DNA of 64,000 bases from CBDEGR01 sp965237895. GTDB taxonomy: Bacteria > Acidobacteriota > Terriglobia > UBA7540 > JAPUME01. Shown piece after piece: positions 33,290-42,815 of the stretch (within the stretch, counting starts at the first letter, position 1; each line of letters starts with the position of its first letter). The position numbers and the translations under genes were made by a program. The notes under the pieces were generated by a model. That model ran no database searches and was not told where the DNA came from. It was given only the letters and a program-made list of their open reading frames with translations. The DNA lies in NCBI GenBank assembly GCA_965237895.1, contig CBDEGR010000002.1:1302001-1366000 (forward strand), written 5' to 3'.

Positions 33290-33997
33290 TTACCCTCGGT
33301 TCACCGTTCGGTTTCGGTACCGAATCGGGTCCTCGGCGCCGGCTTCCCGGAAGGCCCGCAGCCGCAGCGCGCAACTGTCACATTCCCCGCAGGCAAGCTC
33401 TTCTCCGCGATAGCAGGACCAGGTGAGATGAAACGGAGCGCCCAACTCCAAGCCTCGACGCACGATCGCGCTTTTCCTCAAGTGAATCAGAGGAGTGACG
33501 ATTTCAATGTGAGTTTCCGGCTTGGTTCCCAACTCGACAGCTCTCTGCCAAGCGTGGTAAAACGCCTCCCGGCAATCCGGATAGCCTGAACTGTCCTCTT
33601 CGACGGCCCCGATGAAGATCTTCCCGACCCCCAGAGCCTCTCCCCAGGAGACGGCAATCGAAAGGAAGTGGGCGTTGCGGAAGGGAACGTAGCTGGTGGG
33701 AATCCCTTTTCGGTCGAGGTCGGCAGCTTCGATTTCAATTCGTTCGTCGGTGAGGCTCGAGTGGCCGATCCGTTTCAGGTGATCCAGCCGGCAGGTCATA
33801 TGATATTCAGCCCGGTAGAAATCGGCAAGGGCCTCGAAGGCACGCCGCTCCCGCGCCTCTCCTTGCTGTCCGTAGGAGAGGTGAAGCAATGCCGGCCGGT
33901 GAGATTCATTGGCGATGGCCGCGGTGACGGCGCTGTCCATCCCCCCGCTGAGCAGGACGACGGCGAGTTCCTTTTTCGGCCTCTCACTCGGTTTCAT
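33290..33997 (-). CDS. queC: 7-cyano-7-deazaguanine synthase
   Basis: 235-residue ATP-dependent enzyme converting 7-carboxy-7-deazaguanine and ammonia to preQ0 for tRNA queuosine. The PP-loop motif VVLLSGGMDSAV lies near the N-terminus. The C-terminal zinc site is ELACGECDSCALR together with the preceding CYRGEELAC. Full length for the family. Last gene of queD-queE-queC, 36 nt after queE. Confidence 0.93.
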   Translation of the reverse strand: MKPSERPKKELAVVLLSGGMDSAVTAAIANESHRPALLHLSYGQQGEARERRAFEALADFYRAEYHMTCRLDHLKRIGHSSLTDERIEIEAADLDRKGIPTSYVPFRNAHFLSIAVSWGEALGVGKIFIGAVEEDSSGYPDCREAFYHAWQRAVELGTKPETHIEIVTPLIHLRKSAIVRRGLELGAPFHLTWSCYRGEELACGECDSCALRLRAFREAGAEDPIRYRNRTVNRG

Positions 33998-34033
33998 CGG
34001 ATGTGTCGGTTGCCGGGAGGCGGTTTGTAAAAG

Positions 34034-34672
34034 TTAAACGCCCCTTGCATGCTCGTCCCAGATGAGCTTGTGCAGTTGCAGCCCCAGGCGGACCTCCAGC
34101 CCGTCCGCCAGAAGCCATTCGGCTAGCCGGCGCGGGTCCAGCGCGCCGAACACCGGGGAGAAGATTTTCTCTTCGACCCGGCATTCCTGCCGGTGCTCCT
34201 GAAGGAACTCTTTGGCGTACCGGTAATCTTCCCGGTCGCGAATCACGAATTTCAGTTGATCCTTTCCGTCCAGCACCTTCAGATTTTCCATGCAGAATTT
34301 CCCCGCCTCCCCGCTGCCGGGGCACTTTACATCGACGATCTTCACGACGGGCTGAGGCAGCTCCCCCACGTACTGTGCGCCGCTGGTTTCCAGTAAAACT
34401 TTATAATCTTCTTCGAGGAGCGTTTTTGTGAAGGGAACAATCTCCCTCTGGAGCAACGGCTCGCCGCCGGTAATTTCCACCAGCTTTCCGCCGTGCGCGC
34501 GGACTTCTGCCAAGATGTCCTCCGGCTCCATTTTTCGGCCACCATGAAAGGCATAGGCCGTATCGCACCAACGGCACCGCAGGTTGCACCCCGTCAGCCT
34601 CACAAAGACGCACGGGAGACCGGCGAAAGTTGATTCCCCTTGGATGGAACGAAAGATTTCGGTGATGACCAT
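34034..34672 (-). CDS. queE: 7-carboxy-7-deazaguanine synthase
   Basis: 212-residue radical-SAM enzyme that contracts 6-carboxytetrahydropterin to 7-carboxy-7-deazaguanine. The QueE-type opening EIFRSIQGESTFAG binds substrate, and the cluster motif is GCNLRCRWCDTAYAF (C-x3-C-x2-C); ITGGEPLLQ is the usual SAM-binding segment. 46 nt downstream of queD and followed by queC on the same strand, giving three consecutive steps in one operon. Confidence 0.93.
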   Translation of the reverse strand: MVITEIFRSIQGESTFAGLPCVFVRLTGCNLRCRWCDTAYAFHGGRKMEPEDILAEVRAHGGKLVEITGGEPLLQREIVPFTKTLLEEDYKVLLETSGAQYVGELPQPVVKIVDVKCPGSGEAGKFCMENLKVLDGKDQLKFVIRDREDYRYAKEFLQEHRQECRVEEKIFSPVFGALDPRRLAEWLLADGLEVRLGLQLHKLIWDEHARGV

Positions 34673-34718
34673 GCCTGTGTCCCCGGACCGTAGGCGGGCC
34701 GTGCGGGCGGTGGAACAA

Positions 34719-35108
34719 CTAACCGGTGGAATTGTGATAGGTGGCCGCAGTTCCGTCGCTCTCCCAGACGGTGACGGCCTTTACACGCACGGGCCGTTCC
34801 GGGTGAGATTCCTCATAGGATTTCCGAATGGTGTCGAAGAAGTATTTCGCCATGTTCTCCGCCGAGGGATTGATTTTGTCAAAGGGCGGAACATCATTCA
34901 TAAAGCGGTGATCCAGCTTCTCCGCCGTCTGGCGAATCTGGGAACGGAGGTTCTTGAAGTCCACCAGCAGCCCGACTGAGTCGAGTTCCTCTCCGCTCAA
35001 CACCACCTGAATCTTATAGTTGTGCCCGTGAACGTTTTCGCACTTTCCCTTGTACCCGCGCAGCGCATGGCCTGCCGCGAATCCGTGTTCGACGATAACC
35101 TCAAACAT
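34719..35108 (-). CDS. queD: 6-carboxytetrahydropterin synthase
   Basis: 129-residue T-fold enzyme converting dihydroneopterin triphosphate to 6-carboxytetrahydropterin. Zinc histidines are in EHGFAAGHAL and NVHGHNYKIQV, the catalytic Cys in KGKCENVHGH, and the C-terminal WESDGT contains the substrate-anchoring Glu. First gene of queDEC. GTP cyclohydrolase and QueF are not in the window. Confidence 0.92.
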   Translation of the reverse strand: MFEVIVEHGFAAGHALRGYKGKCENVHGHNYKIQVVLSGEELDSVGLLVDFKNLRSQIRQTAEKLDHRFMNDVPPFDKINPSAENMAKYFFDTIRKSYEESHPERPVRVKAVTVWESDGTAATYHNSTG

Positions 35109-35176
35109 GCGGTTCTGCTCCCCTCCGGAATAAAATGTTGGTTCGACAATAACTCGCGCGTTTCTTTCCGAATCAA

Positions 35177-37138
35177 CTATTCTCGCATGAAACGCTGAAG
35201 TTCTTCCAGGCTCTCGGTCCGGCGATAAGGCGGCAGGCTTTCGAGAAACATTCTCCCGTAAGCTTTTCGCAGGATGCGGTTGTCGAGCAAGCAGACCACG
35301 CCGCGGTCGGTCTGGCTCCGCAGCAGCCTTCCGAATCCCTGTTTCAACCGAATGACGGCGTCCGGAATCTGGTAGTCGGTGAAGGCATTCCCGCCGTCTT
35401 CATTGATAATCCGAATGCGGGCGGCGACAATCGGGTCGCTCGGTACGGCAAACGGGAGCCGGTCGATGACGACGGCGCTCAGTTGCCGGCCCTGCACGTC
35501 GATGCCCTGCCAGAAGGAGCTGGTGGCGAAAAGCACCGCATTCGGCGTCTTGCGGAATCGATCCAGCAGGGTCCCCTTCGGCGCTGTCCCTTGCAGCAGG
35601 ATTTCATAGGGAATCCGCTTCCGGACCCGTTCGTAGAGGACCTTCATCTGCTGGTGGCTGGTGAACAGGGCAAAGGCTCGGCCTCGGGTGGCTTCCAGCA
35701 GGTCGGCCAGTACCTCGGCGGCACGGTCGCCAAACGACGGCGCGCGTGGGTCGGGGAGCGACGGCGCGATGTAGAACAGTGCCTGGTCCTCATAGTCGAA
35801 TTGTCCCGGCATGATTCGTTCCCGCGTATAGTGAATTCCCAGCCGCCTCTTCAGGAAATCGAAGCTTCCGTCCACCGAGAGAGTCGCCGAAGTAAGGATG
35901 ACGGAATCGACGCGGTCAAAAAGCTGCTTTTCAAGGATTCCGGAGACGTCGATCGGTGAGGCTTCGACGAAGATTCCCCGCCCGCGCCGCTCCCACCAGA
36001 AGACGTAATTTCGGTCTTCCCCTTCGAGCAGGAATTGGAGCGCTTTCGAGTGCTCCTCCGCCCGCCGGATCAAGGTGTCGGCTTCGTCCAGTTGAGCTTT
36101 GGAGCGGCCTTGCGCCTGCTCCAACTCCGTTCGCAGCCGCGTGAGGGCGGTACGGAGCATTTGGTAACTCTTGTCGTGAACTTCGAGGAAGGCCGGCCGG
36201 TCGGCGAAGTTGAACCGGCCTGTCGCGCCGGGAAAGGCGGCAAAAAATCGGTCTGCAGCGTTTAGAAGCCGCTCGACGGCGCTGCTGACCGCCGGGTCCT
36301 TGATCTTTTTCCGGTTTAAGACGGCTTGGGTGTCGCGCGCCAGCTCGTCGAGTTGGTAGTTGCTGACGCGCAGGCCGAAGTACTGCGTGACCACGTCCTC
36401 GATTTCATGTGCCTCGTCAAAGACAACGGCTTCGTACTCCGGCAGCAGTCCGGCGAATTCCACTTGCTTCAATGACAAGTCGGCGAAGAAGAGGTGATGA
36501 TTGACCAGGATTAACTCCGACTCGGTCGCTTGGCGGTGCATTTCGGTGATGAAGCAGCGGTCGAACTCGGAGCACTTTTGCCCCGTACAATTTTCTCGGC
36601 GCGCGTCCACCCGGCGCCAGAGTTCGCTCGTATCGGGAAGAAATCTCAGCTCCGCCCGGTCGCCGCTCTTGGTCTTTTTCTCCCAGGCGCGAATCTTTTG
36701 GAAATGGTCCACCTCTTCCAGGCCCGAGAGAACCGGTTCGTTCTCCATCTCATACACCTTTTGTCGGCAGAGGTAGTTGCCGCGGCCCTTCATCAGGGTG
36801 GCTTTGAGCTTGGGAAAGAGCCTGCGGAGGAACGCCAAGTCCTTGAAGTAGAGCTGCTCTTGCAGGTTCTTGGTCGCCGCTGAAATTACCACTCGGCGGC
36901 CGCTCATGAGGATGGGCACCAGATAGGCCAGCGTCTTGCCGGTTCCGGTTCCGGCTTCGATGACGGCGTGCTGGCGGTTTTCGAGCGCGGAGGCGGTGAG
37001 TTCGGCCATCTCAAGCTGCGCCGGACGGTACTCGTAGTTCGGATGCTGCCCGGCCAGCCATCCCTCCGGCCCGAAGATACCTTCGAGCGAATTCTGTTTT
37101 TCGGTTCTTCTTACGCGTTTCAAAGGATTCCTGCCCAT
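35177..37138 (-). CDS. DinG/Rad3-type ATP-dependent DNA helicase
   Basis: 653-residue superfamily 2 helicase. Walker A is VIEAGTGTGKTLAYLVP, Walker B/DEAH is AVVFDEAHEIEDVV, motif III is VILTSATLSVDG, motif VI is LKQGFGRLLRSQTD. Between motifs Ia and II are four cysteines (NYLC, then ENCTGQKCSEFDRC), the [4Fe-4S] domain of XPD/DinG helicases. Likely acts 5' to 3' on damaged or structured DNA. ATG 37138 gives MGRNPLKRV; an in-frame extension to 37483 overlaps the divergent der gene. Its start is 145 bp from the der start, in opposite directions. Confidence 0.9.
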   Translation of the reverse strand: MGRNPLKRVRRTEKQNSLEGIFGPEGWLAGQHPNYEYRPAQLEMAELTASALENRQHAVIEAGTGTGKTLAYLVPILMSGRRVVISAATKNLQEQLYFKDLAFLRRLFPKLKATLMKGRGNYLCRQKVYEMENEPVLSGLEEVDHFQKIRAWEKKTKSGDRAELRFLPDTSELWRRVDARRENCTGQKCSEFDRCFITEMHRQATESELILVNHHLFFADLSLKQVEFAGLLPEYEAVVFDEAHEIEDVVTQYFGLRVSNYQLDELARDTQAVLNRKKIKDPAVSSAVERLLNAADRFFAAFPGATGRFNFADRPAFLEVHDKSYQMLRTALTRLRTELEQAQGRSKAQLDEADTLIRRAEEHSKALQFLLEGEDRNYVFWWERRGRGIFVEASPIDVSGILEKQLFDRVDSVILTSATLSVDGSFDFLKRRLGIHYTRERIMPGQFDYEDQALFYIAPSLPDPRAPSFGDRAAEVLADLLEATRGRAFALFTSHQQMKVLYERVRKRIPYEILLQGTAPKGTLLDRFRKTPNAVLFATSSFWQGIDVQGRQLSAVVIDRLPFAVPSDPIVAARIRIINEDGGNAFTDYQIPDAVIRLKQGFGRLLRSQTDRGVVCLLDNRILRKAYGRMFLESLPPYRRTESLEELQRFMRE

Positions 37139-37283
37139 GAACTTGAACACCCGCGGTACATGGGTGATCTCCATTCTACTACGCTGCAAGGGTGTGAAAA
37201 GCGTTGCCAGGTATTTTATTCGGCAGAAAGCCACAACGGAACTTGACAGCCTTTCCAAAGGCCGGATAGCCTCAAGAATAGCC

Positions 37284-38603
37284 ATGACAAAACTGCCGAA
37301 AGTTGCCATTCTGGGCCGTCCGAACGTAGGTAAGTCCACCCTTTTCAACCGCCTATGCGGCAAGCGCCGTGCCTTGGTGGGCCCCCAGCCGGGCATGACG
37401 CGCGACCGGTTGTACGGTGAGGCCGAATGGGACGGGAAATATTTCGAGGTGGTCGATACCGGCGGTATGGTGCCGGGCGACAAGGAGTTGATTCCCGCGG
37501 AAATCTTTCGTCACGCCCAGATGGCGGTGGAGGAAGCGGCGCGGCTTCTGCTGGTGGTGGACAGTCGCCAGGACCTGGTGCCGGGCGATCAGGAGTTGGC
37601 CGCGCTTTTGCGCCGCACCGGCAAGCCGCTTTCGTTGGTCGTGAACAAGGTGGATTCCCCAGGCCATTACCAGCGTGTGGGACCGTTTCACGGCTTGGGA
37701 ATCGAGCCGCTTTTTCCGGTCTCCGCCGAGCACGGCACCGGGGTCGATGATCTGCTGGATCATGTGGTCGAAGGGCTTCCGGAGAGAGTGGAAATTGAAA
37801 CTTCTGAACTTACCGAAGTTGCTCTGATCGGCCGTCCGAATGTCGGCAAGTCGACGCTGCTGAATCGGCTGCTTCGCGAGGAGCGTTCCATCGTAACGCC
37901 GGTGCCGGGAACCACGCGGGATGCCGTCGATGCGGAGTTCCGAAGAGGGGAGGACAGATTTCTGCTGATCGATACTGCCGGCATCCGGCGAAAGACGAAG
38001 ACTGATTTGCACGCCGAAAAGCTGAGCGTCATCATGGCGCGCAAGCACCTGGAGCGGTCGGACTTGGCGTTGCTGCTGCTGGATGCGACGGAGGGCGTCT
38101 CGGCGCTGGACGCCAGAATCGGCGGGTATGCTCATGAAAGCGGGCGGTCGATCATCCTGGTGGTCAACAAATGGGATGCGGTGGAGAAAGGGTCTGAGAC
38201 GACGCAGGAATTCACCCGATACATTCGGGCGCGGATGAAATACCTGGACTACGCGCCCATGATCTTTCTTTCTGCGCTTACCGGCCAACGGCTCGGGAAG
38301 CTGGTCTCCTTGATGGCGGAGGTGGCGAGGGCCCGGAGACGGCGGGTGAGCGCGGGCGATCTCCAGGCGTTTGTCGAGGGAGTGCCCTGGGACCGGGTAT
38401 CCTCTCCTCAGCGGCAGAAGGTCCGAATTCATCATATCCGCCAGGCAGGGGTGGCGCCCCCGCGCTTCATCCTTCATACCCGTCGCAAGGGGAAGCTCCA
38501 CTTTGCTTTTGAGCGTTTTGTGGAGAACCGCCTGCGGGAGAGATTCGGATTCCTCGGTACCCCGATTCGAATCGGGCTGCGGGTGGGAATAACGAAGCGT
38601 TAA
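37284..38603 (+). CDS. der: Ribosome-assembly GTPase Der (EngA)
   Basis: 439-residue double GTPase required for 50S subunit assembly. Two G domains each show G1 (AILGRPNVGKSTLFN and ALIGRPNVGKSTLLN), G3 (VDTGGM and IDTAGI) and G4 (VVNKVD and VVNKWD), followed by the KH-like C-terminal domain. ATG 37284 (MTKLPKVAIL) is the correct start; the frame is open upstream to 37137 but has no homology. Divergent from the helicase gene. Confidence 0.95.
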   Translation: MTKLPKVAILGRPNVGKSTLFNRLCGKRRALVGPQPGMTRDRLYGEAEWDGKYFEVVDTGGMVPGDKELIPAEIFRHAQMAVEEAARLLLVVDSRQDLVPGDQELAALLRRTGKPLSLVVNKVDSPGHYQRVGPFHGLGIEPLFPVSAEHGTGVDDLLDHVVEGLPERVEIETSELTEVALIGRPNVGKSTLLNRLLREERSIVTPVPGTTRDAVDAEFRRGEDRFLLIDTAGIRRKTKTDLHAEKLSVIMARKHLERSDLALLLLDATEGVSALDARIGGYAHESGRSIILVVNKWDAVEKGSETTQEFTRYIRARMKYLDYAPMIFLSALTGQRLGKLVSLMAEVARARRRRVSAGDLQAFVEGVPWDRVSSPQRQKVRIHHIRQAGVAPPRFILHTRRKGKLHFAFERFVENRLRERFGFLGTPIRIGLRVGITKR

Positions 38604-38722
38604 GATATGATAAATCAGTAAGTTAGACGAAGTTGCCGGTAAAATTCCGCAAGGAACGACCCGCATCGGCTCCTTCCCCGGTTTTTCCAAGTACGGCGCC
38701 GGGGCCGGGCAGTTGAGTGTAG

Positions 38723-38751
38723 TTGGAAACGCCGGAAGGCGGTGTTAGAAT
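38723..38751 (+). promoter_or_regulatory. Promoter upstream of the PIN/TRAM-ispD-ispF cluster
   Basis: TTGGAA (38723-38728), 17-bp spacer, TAGAAT (38746-38751), 37 nt before the PIN/TRAM ATG. Both boxes deviate from consensus at one or two positions but the spacing is ideal. Confidence 0.5.
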
Positions 38752-38788
38752 AGCAGCCTAAGTTCACCCTCGAGTTCATCTGCTCATT

Positions 38789-39853
38789 ATGAAGGTCAGG
38801 AAAAACGGCAAATTCCGTATTAATTGGGAAATGGCCTTGGCGCGTCTCATTGCTGTGATGGCCGTTACCTTGGTCGCCCACCAATTGCGCCCTTGGGACC
38901 TGTCAGCCAATACCTCGGTGGCCCTTGGAATTTTCATCGGCGTGGTCTTTATCGTGTTTGAGGTGCGTCTGGAGAAGGTGACGCTGAGGCGTCTGATCGG
39001 GGCGTCGGTGGGGGCCATTGTGGGGATTCTCGGGGCCAGGATGATTGCCGACCTGCTGACCGCCAGCCTCGCCGTCCGCGGCCCCACGGTTTCGTTTATC
39101 CAAATCAGCCTTTTGATGTTGATGGGTTACATAGGCTTGATTCTGGGCGCCAACAAGGGGGACCTGCTGAACCTGGCCGCCATGGGAGGACTGTTCGGCG
39201 GGGAGCGTTCCACGCGGAAAAGCTACAAACTTTTGGACACCAGTGTCATCATCGACGGGCGCATCGCTGATGTTGCCGAGACCGGATTCCTCGACGGAGT
39301 CCTTGTGATTCCGCAATTCGTGTTGCGGGAATTGCAGTTGGTGGCCGACTCCTCGGATTCGCTCAAGCGGAACCGGGGGCGGAGAGGGCTGGAAGTCTTG
39401 CAGCGGATTCAGAAGATCAGCGGAAACTTTCGGGTAATTATCGTGGAGGACGATTTTCCTCACATTCGCGAAGTGGACCTGAAGCTGATCGAGCTCGGCA
39501 AGCAGTATGAAGCCCAAATCATGACGAACGATGTCAACCTCAATAAAGTGGCGCAGGTTCGGGGCGTCGGCGTACTGAACATCAATGAACTGGCCAACTC
39601 CCTCAAGCCGGTGGTGTTGCCCGGCGAGACCATGCGCGTGTTTATTCTGAAGGAAGGCAAGGAGTACAACCAGGGCATTGCGTACCTCGATGACGGGACC
39701 ATGGTGGTGGTGGACAACGCCCGGCGCATGATTTCGAAAAACGTCGACGTTCTGGTGACCAGCGTCTTGCAGACGACGGTAGGCAAAATGATCTTCGGCA
39801 AATACAACGACGGGTCCAACGATCGAACCCGCGCCGAAGCCGTCAGCCAGTAG
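38789..39853 (+). CDS. PIN/TRAM-domain membrane protein (YacL family)
   Basis: 354 residues. Three or four N-terminal transmembrane helices (to about 125), then a PIN nuclease domain (LLDTSVIIDGRIADV with the first metal Asp, FVLRELQLVADSSD, IMTNDVNLNKVAQVRGV) and a C-terminal TRAM domain (PGETMRVFILKEGKEYNQG, VVVDNARRMISKNV). This is the YacL/TTHA0540-type architecture, proposed RNase or RNA-binding protein of unclear role. As in many bacteria it directly precedes ispD (114 nt gap) on the same strand. Confidence 0.88.
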   Translation: MKVRKNGKFRINWEMALARLIAVMAVTLVAHQLRPWDLSANTSVALGIFIGVVFIVFEVRLEKVTLRRLIGASVGAIVGILGARMIADLLTASLAVRGPTVSFIQISLLMLMGYIGLILGANKGDLLNLAAMGGLFGGERSTRKSYKLLDTSVIIDGRIADVAETGFLDGVLVIPQFVLRELQLVADSSDSLKRNRGRRGLEVLQRIQKISGNFRVIIVEDDFPHIREVDLKLIELGKQYEAQIMTNDVNLNKVAQVRGVGVLNINELANSLKPVVLPGETMRVFILKEGKEYNQGIAYLDDGTMVVVDNARRMISKNVDVLVTSVLQTTVGKMIFGKYNDGSNDRTRAEAVSQ

Positions 39854-39967
39854 CGCTGCGCGATCTTCACCGAAGAGCATTCCCTTCGTTGAATCCAGGG
39901 TAGGGAACGAAGATCGTCGAATGGACACCGTCGAAACGAAACTTTCGAATTCAACTCCTTCATTCCA

Positions 39968-40669
39968 ATGAAAGTGGTGGCGATCATTCCTGCGGCGGGC
40001 ACCGGTGTCCGAATGGGGGCCGATCTTCCCAAGCAGTTTCTCTCGCTCGAGGGAACGCCGATCTTCGTCTACACGCTCCGAAAGTTCATGGCCTCCGATA
40101 TCGTGACCGAGGTCTTCCTGGGTTTGCGGGCCGAGGACCGCGAGCGCGCCGAGGCCCAGATCGCCAAAGAAAAATTCACCAAGCCGTTGAGGCTGGTCTC
40201 GGGCGGGTTTTCCCGCCAGGAGACGGTCGGGAATGCCCTCTTGGAGGCGCCGGACGATACCGACGTCGTCGTGGTCCATGACGCGGTGCGGCCCTTCGTG
40301 GACAGGGAGATTCTGCGCCGCGTGGTCGAAGCGGCAAGCGAACACGGAGCGGCGATCGCGGGGATTCCCAGCGTCGATACGGTGAAGCAGGTGGAGCGGC
40401 ACCTGATTCTGTCCACTGTGCCGCGCGAGAGGATTCTACTGGCGCAGACCCCGCAAGCTTTTCGCTTCCCCGTGCTGAAGGATGCTTACCAGCAGGCCGC
40501 CGCCGACGGGTTCACGGCAACCGATGAGTCCGGCTTGGTCGAACGGCTCGGACATCCGGTGAAAGTCTTTATGGGATCGGACCACAACATCAAGATTACA
40601 AAACCCTCGGACCTGCCCTTGGCGCGACTCTTCCTTTCTCAGGAAAAGGAGAAGGAGAAAGCTTTGTGA
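39968..40669 (+). CDS. ispD: 2-C-methyl-D-erythritol 4-phosphate cytidylyltransferase
   Basis: 233-residue MEP-pathway enzyme transferring CMP from CTP to methylerythritol 4-phosphate. The CTP-binding loop IIPAAGTGVRMGADLPKQF is at the N-terminus; VVHDAVRPFV, LAQTPQAFR and TATDESGLVERLG carry the substrate-binding residues, and KVFMGSDHNIKITKPSDL is the usual end. A charged KEKEKAL tail follows. Its TGA overlaps the GTG start of ispF. Confidence 0.94.
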   Translation: MKVVAIIPAAGTGVRMGADLPKQFLSLEGTPIFVYTLRKFMASDIVTEVFLGLRAEDRERAEAQIAKEKFTKPLRLVSGGFSRQETVGNALLEAPDDTDVVVVHDAVRPFVDREILRRVVEAASEHGAAIAGIPSVDTVKQVERHLILSTVPRERILLAQTPQAFRFPVLKDAYQQAAADGFTATDESGLVERLGHPVKVFMGSDHNIKITKPSDLPLARLFLSQEKEKEKAL

Positions 40670-41160
40670 ATTTTCGCGTCGGCACGGGGACGGACGCCCA
40701 TCGGCTGGCGGCGGGGCGGAAGCTGGTGCTCGGAGGCGTGCACTTGCGGTTTGAGAAGGGGCCTGTCGGCCATTCCGACGGCGATGCTCTTTCCCATGCC
40801 ATCTGCGACGCTTTGCTCGGAGCCGCGGCGCTGGGCGACATCGGCCGTCACTTTCCGAATACCTCCTCCAAGTACCGGAATGTTTCCTCCCTCGGCTTTT
40901 TGCGGTCGGTGCGGGACCTGATTACCAAAAAGGGTTGGGTGATCGGCAACGTCGATGCCGTGGTGGAGTTGGAGCGGCCCAAGGTGAGTCCTCATGCGCC
41001 GAAGATCCGAAAAAATATCGCCGCCGCGCTCGGCATCCGGCCCGCGCAGGTCAGCGTAAAGGCAAAAACGGGGGAGGGAATGGACGCGGTCGGCCGCGGG
41101 GAAGCAATCCGCGCGCAGGCCGTCGCCCTGATTGAAAAGGCGACGGCGAAGAAGAAATAG
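40666..41160 (+). CDS. ispF: 2-C-methyl-D-erythritol 2,4-cyclodiphosphate synthase
   Basis: 164-residue zinc enzyme forming the cyclic diphosphate of the isoprenoid MEP pathway. Metal ligands: GTGTDAHRLA (D, H) and GHSDGDALSHAICDALLGAAALGD written in two parts as GHSDGDALSHAI and CDALLGAAALGD; KTGEGMDAVGRGEAI is the C-terminal nucleotide loop. GTG start at 40666 overlaps ispD (GTGA), indicating coupling. Convergent with the DUF389 gene. Confidence 0.94.
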   Translation: MNFRVGTGTDAHRLAAGRKLVLGGVHLRFEKGPVGHSDGDALSHAICDALLGAAALGDIGRHFPNTSSKYRNVSSLGFLRSVRDLITKKGWVIGNVDAVVELERPKVSPHAPKIRKNIAAALGIRPAQVSVKAKTGEGMDAVGRGEAIRAQAVALIEKATAKKK

Positions 41161-41178
41161 TTTCGATTAGGTGCGGTC

Positions 41179-42786
41179 TCATACCTGCCAGAAGATTTGC
41201 GGGGTGGACGGGGTCGGGGAGTCGGCTTCCAGGGAAGCAACATCGATCGAGGTGACGGGCACCGAGGCGACGGGGACGACCCGAACCGCGAGTTGGTTGA
41301 GTTCGAACCGGTAGCGGGAAACCAGATACGTCTGCAGGGCCCGCGAGGTTTGCACCAAGCCGGCGGTCTCTTCTGCGCTTAAAATCAATTCCGCTTTTAA
41401 CTTTTGATCCTTCTGAAGCATCTCCCCCAGCCGGTTGAGGCATTTTTTCGTTTTCCAGTTTAGAGCGACGGTCGAGGTAAGAGGAACTGTGCCGTGGAAG
41501 CCGGACCCGGTCAGGCGCGTCTGGACGTTGAGTTGAACCGGAAGGTCGAGATTCCGCGAAATCATTTCTGTAAGCATCCCCAGGGCATCTTCACTGAGCC
41601 GGTCCGGGGCATTGAGCTGAAGGTCGATCCGCAGCGGTTGATTCGAGTTGGGGATGATGGTGAGCTCGATTTTTCCGCCCCGAGCCGCGGGAAGTGTGGT
41701 CAACGCGCTGATGACGGCGGCTTGGCTTGCTCCGTGGTGGTCCTGCAGGGCGCGGGCGATGTTTTTCTTGTAGTCGGGTCCTTCGCGACGTAACACGCCC
41801 CCGGTCACCACATCGCCGGTTTCCAACAGTAAAACTTGTTTCATATTGAGCCGGATCTCTTTGCCGGTCCTTACCTGAAGCTGCTGTTTGATCCCGTTCA
41901 GTTCGTCTTGGCCCAGATACTCGGGCGTCCGGATAACGGGGGATATCTCCATTCCGAATCCGGCTTCACGAAAATCGAGTTCGGCGAGCGACGCCCCTCC
42001 CTGGCGGAGCAGGGGATCGAGAATTTTCTGGATTTCCGCCCGCGTGTGCTGCTGAAGAACCACGCTCCGCAAGGTTCCCAGCAACGGGGCGGCAAGACCA
42101 ACCAGAACGGCCGCCCCGATGACGATCTGAACTCGGCTGAGCAGGATTCTTTCCGCTCCGGCCCGCCGTGCGCGAATACCGGAGAGAAGGAATCCCAATT
42201 CCGCGGCCAGAATAACTCCCAACGCATTGACCAGGAAGAGCTTCCCCGCTCCTGCCGCCAACTGCCATTGGGCTGTGCCGATTCCGTAACCGGTGACGCA
42301 AAGCGGCAGCAGGGTGACGGCGGAAATCAGCGCTTGAGGGAGCAGGTCCGCCCTTTCCGTGCCCGTGCACCGTATCCAGACCGTGGCGATGCCGGCGACC
42401 AGCGCCACCATCAGGCTGATCAGGTTCGGTTCCTTTCGCGCCAGAATTTCCTGCGTGGCTTCATGAAGCGGAGAAAGCCACGCGGCGGTGACGGCAACCA
42501 GGAAAATCACCATCACGCCCATGAGGAAAGATTTCGCGGCTTCCCGGGCCATTTTCCAATCCTGTAGGGCAAGTCCGAGCGAGAGCGCCGTCATCGGCCC
42601 GGCGAGGGCGGAGAAGAAGAGCGCTGGAATGAAGATGGCGGCGCTGTTGGCGATCAATCCGACAAGAGCAGTTAGGGCCGCCAACCCGGTTAAGCCCAGC
42701 CGTCCCAGCCCCAGTTCGTGCTCCTCAAAGATGCGCTTGTAGATCTGCGCTCGATTGATATCTTTTACTGCAACCAGAATTTTCAT
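41179..42786 (-). CDS. DUF389-family membrane protein
   Basis: 535 residues with about seven transmembrane helices between 20 and 230 (LTALVGLIANSAAIFIPAL, PMTALSLGLAL, VTLLPLCVTGYGIG) and a long soluble C-terminal part of alpha/beta repeats. The GPxxA-type helix pair and order match DUF389 (YwsD-like) proteins of unknown function. The extended C-terminal half (about 240-535) is longer than in many members. ATG 42784-42786 (MKILVAVKDI) is used; no Shine-Dalgarno is obvious, and the frame is open upstream into otsA. 29 nt downstream of otsA on the same strand, so possibly co-transcribed with it. Confidence 0.75.
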   Translation of the reverse strand: MKILVAVKDINRAQIYKRIFEEHELGLGRLGLTGLAALTALVGLIANSAAIFIPALFFSALAGPMTALSLGLALQDWKMAREAAKSFLMGVMVIFLVAVTAAWLSPLHEATQEILARKEPNLISLMVALVAGIATVWIRCTGTERADLLPQALISAVTLLPLCVTGYGIGTAQWQLAAGAGKLFLVNALGVILAAELGFLLSGIRARRAGAERILLSRVQIVIGAAVLVGLAAPLLGTLRSVVLQQHTRAEIQKILDPLLRQGGASLAELDFREAGFGMEISPVIRTPEYLGQDELNGIKQQLQVRTGKEIRLNMKQVLLLETGDVVTGGVLRREGPDYKKNIARALQDHHGASQAAVISALTTLPAARGGKIELTIIPNSNQPLRIDLQLNAPDRLSEDALGMLTEMISRNLDLPVQLNVQTRLTGSGFHGTVPLTSTVALNWKTKKCLNRLGEMLQKDQKLKAELILSAEETAGLVQTSRALQTYLVSRYRFELNQLAVRVVPVASVPVTSIDVASLEADSPTPSTPQIFWQV

Positions 42787-42815
42787 GACCCACCCCGACA
42801 AAGGAAAGAGTGTTG

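Noticed and set aside
35177..37483. An N-terminal extension of the DinG-type helicase to 37483
   Set aside because: It overlaps the divergent der gene and its promoter region; homology starts just after the ATG at 37138.
38903..40402. A 499-codon minus-strand frame spanning the PIN/TRAM and ispD genes
   Set aside because: Antisense to two conserved genes and lacks recognisable domains.
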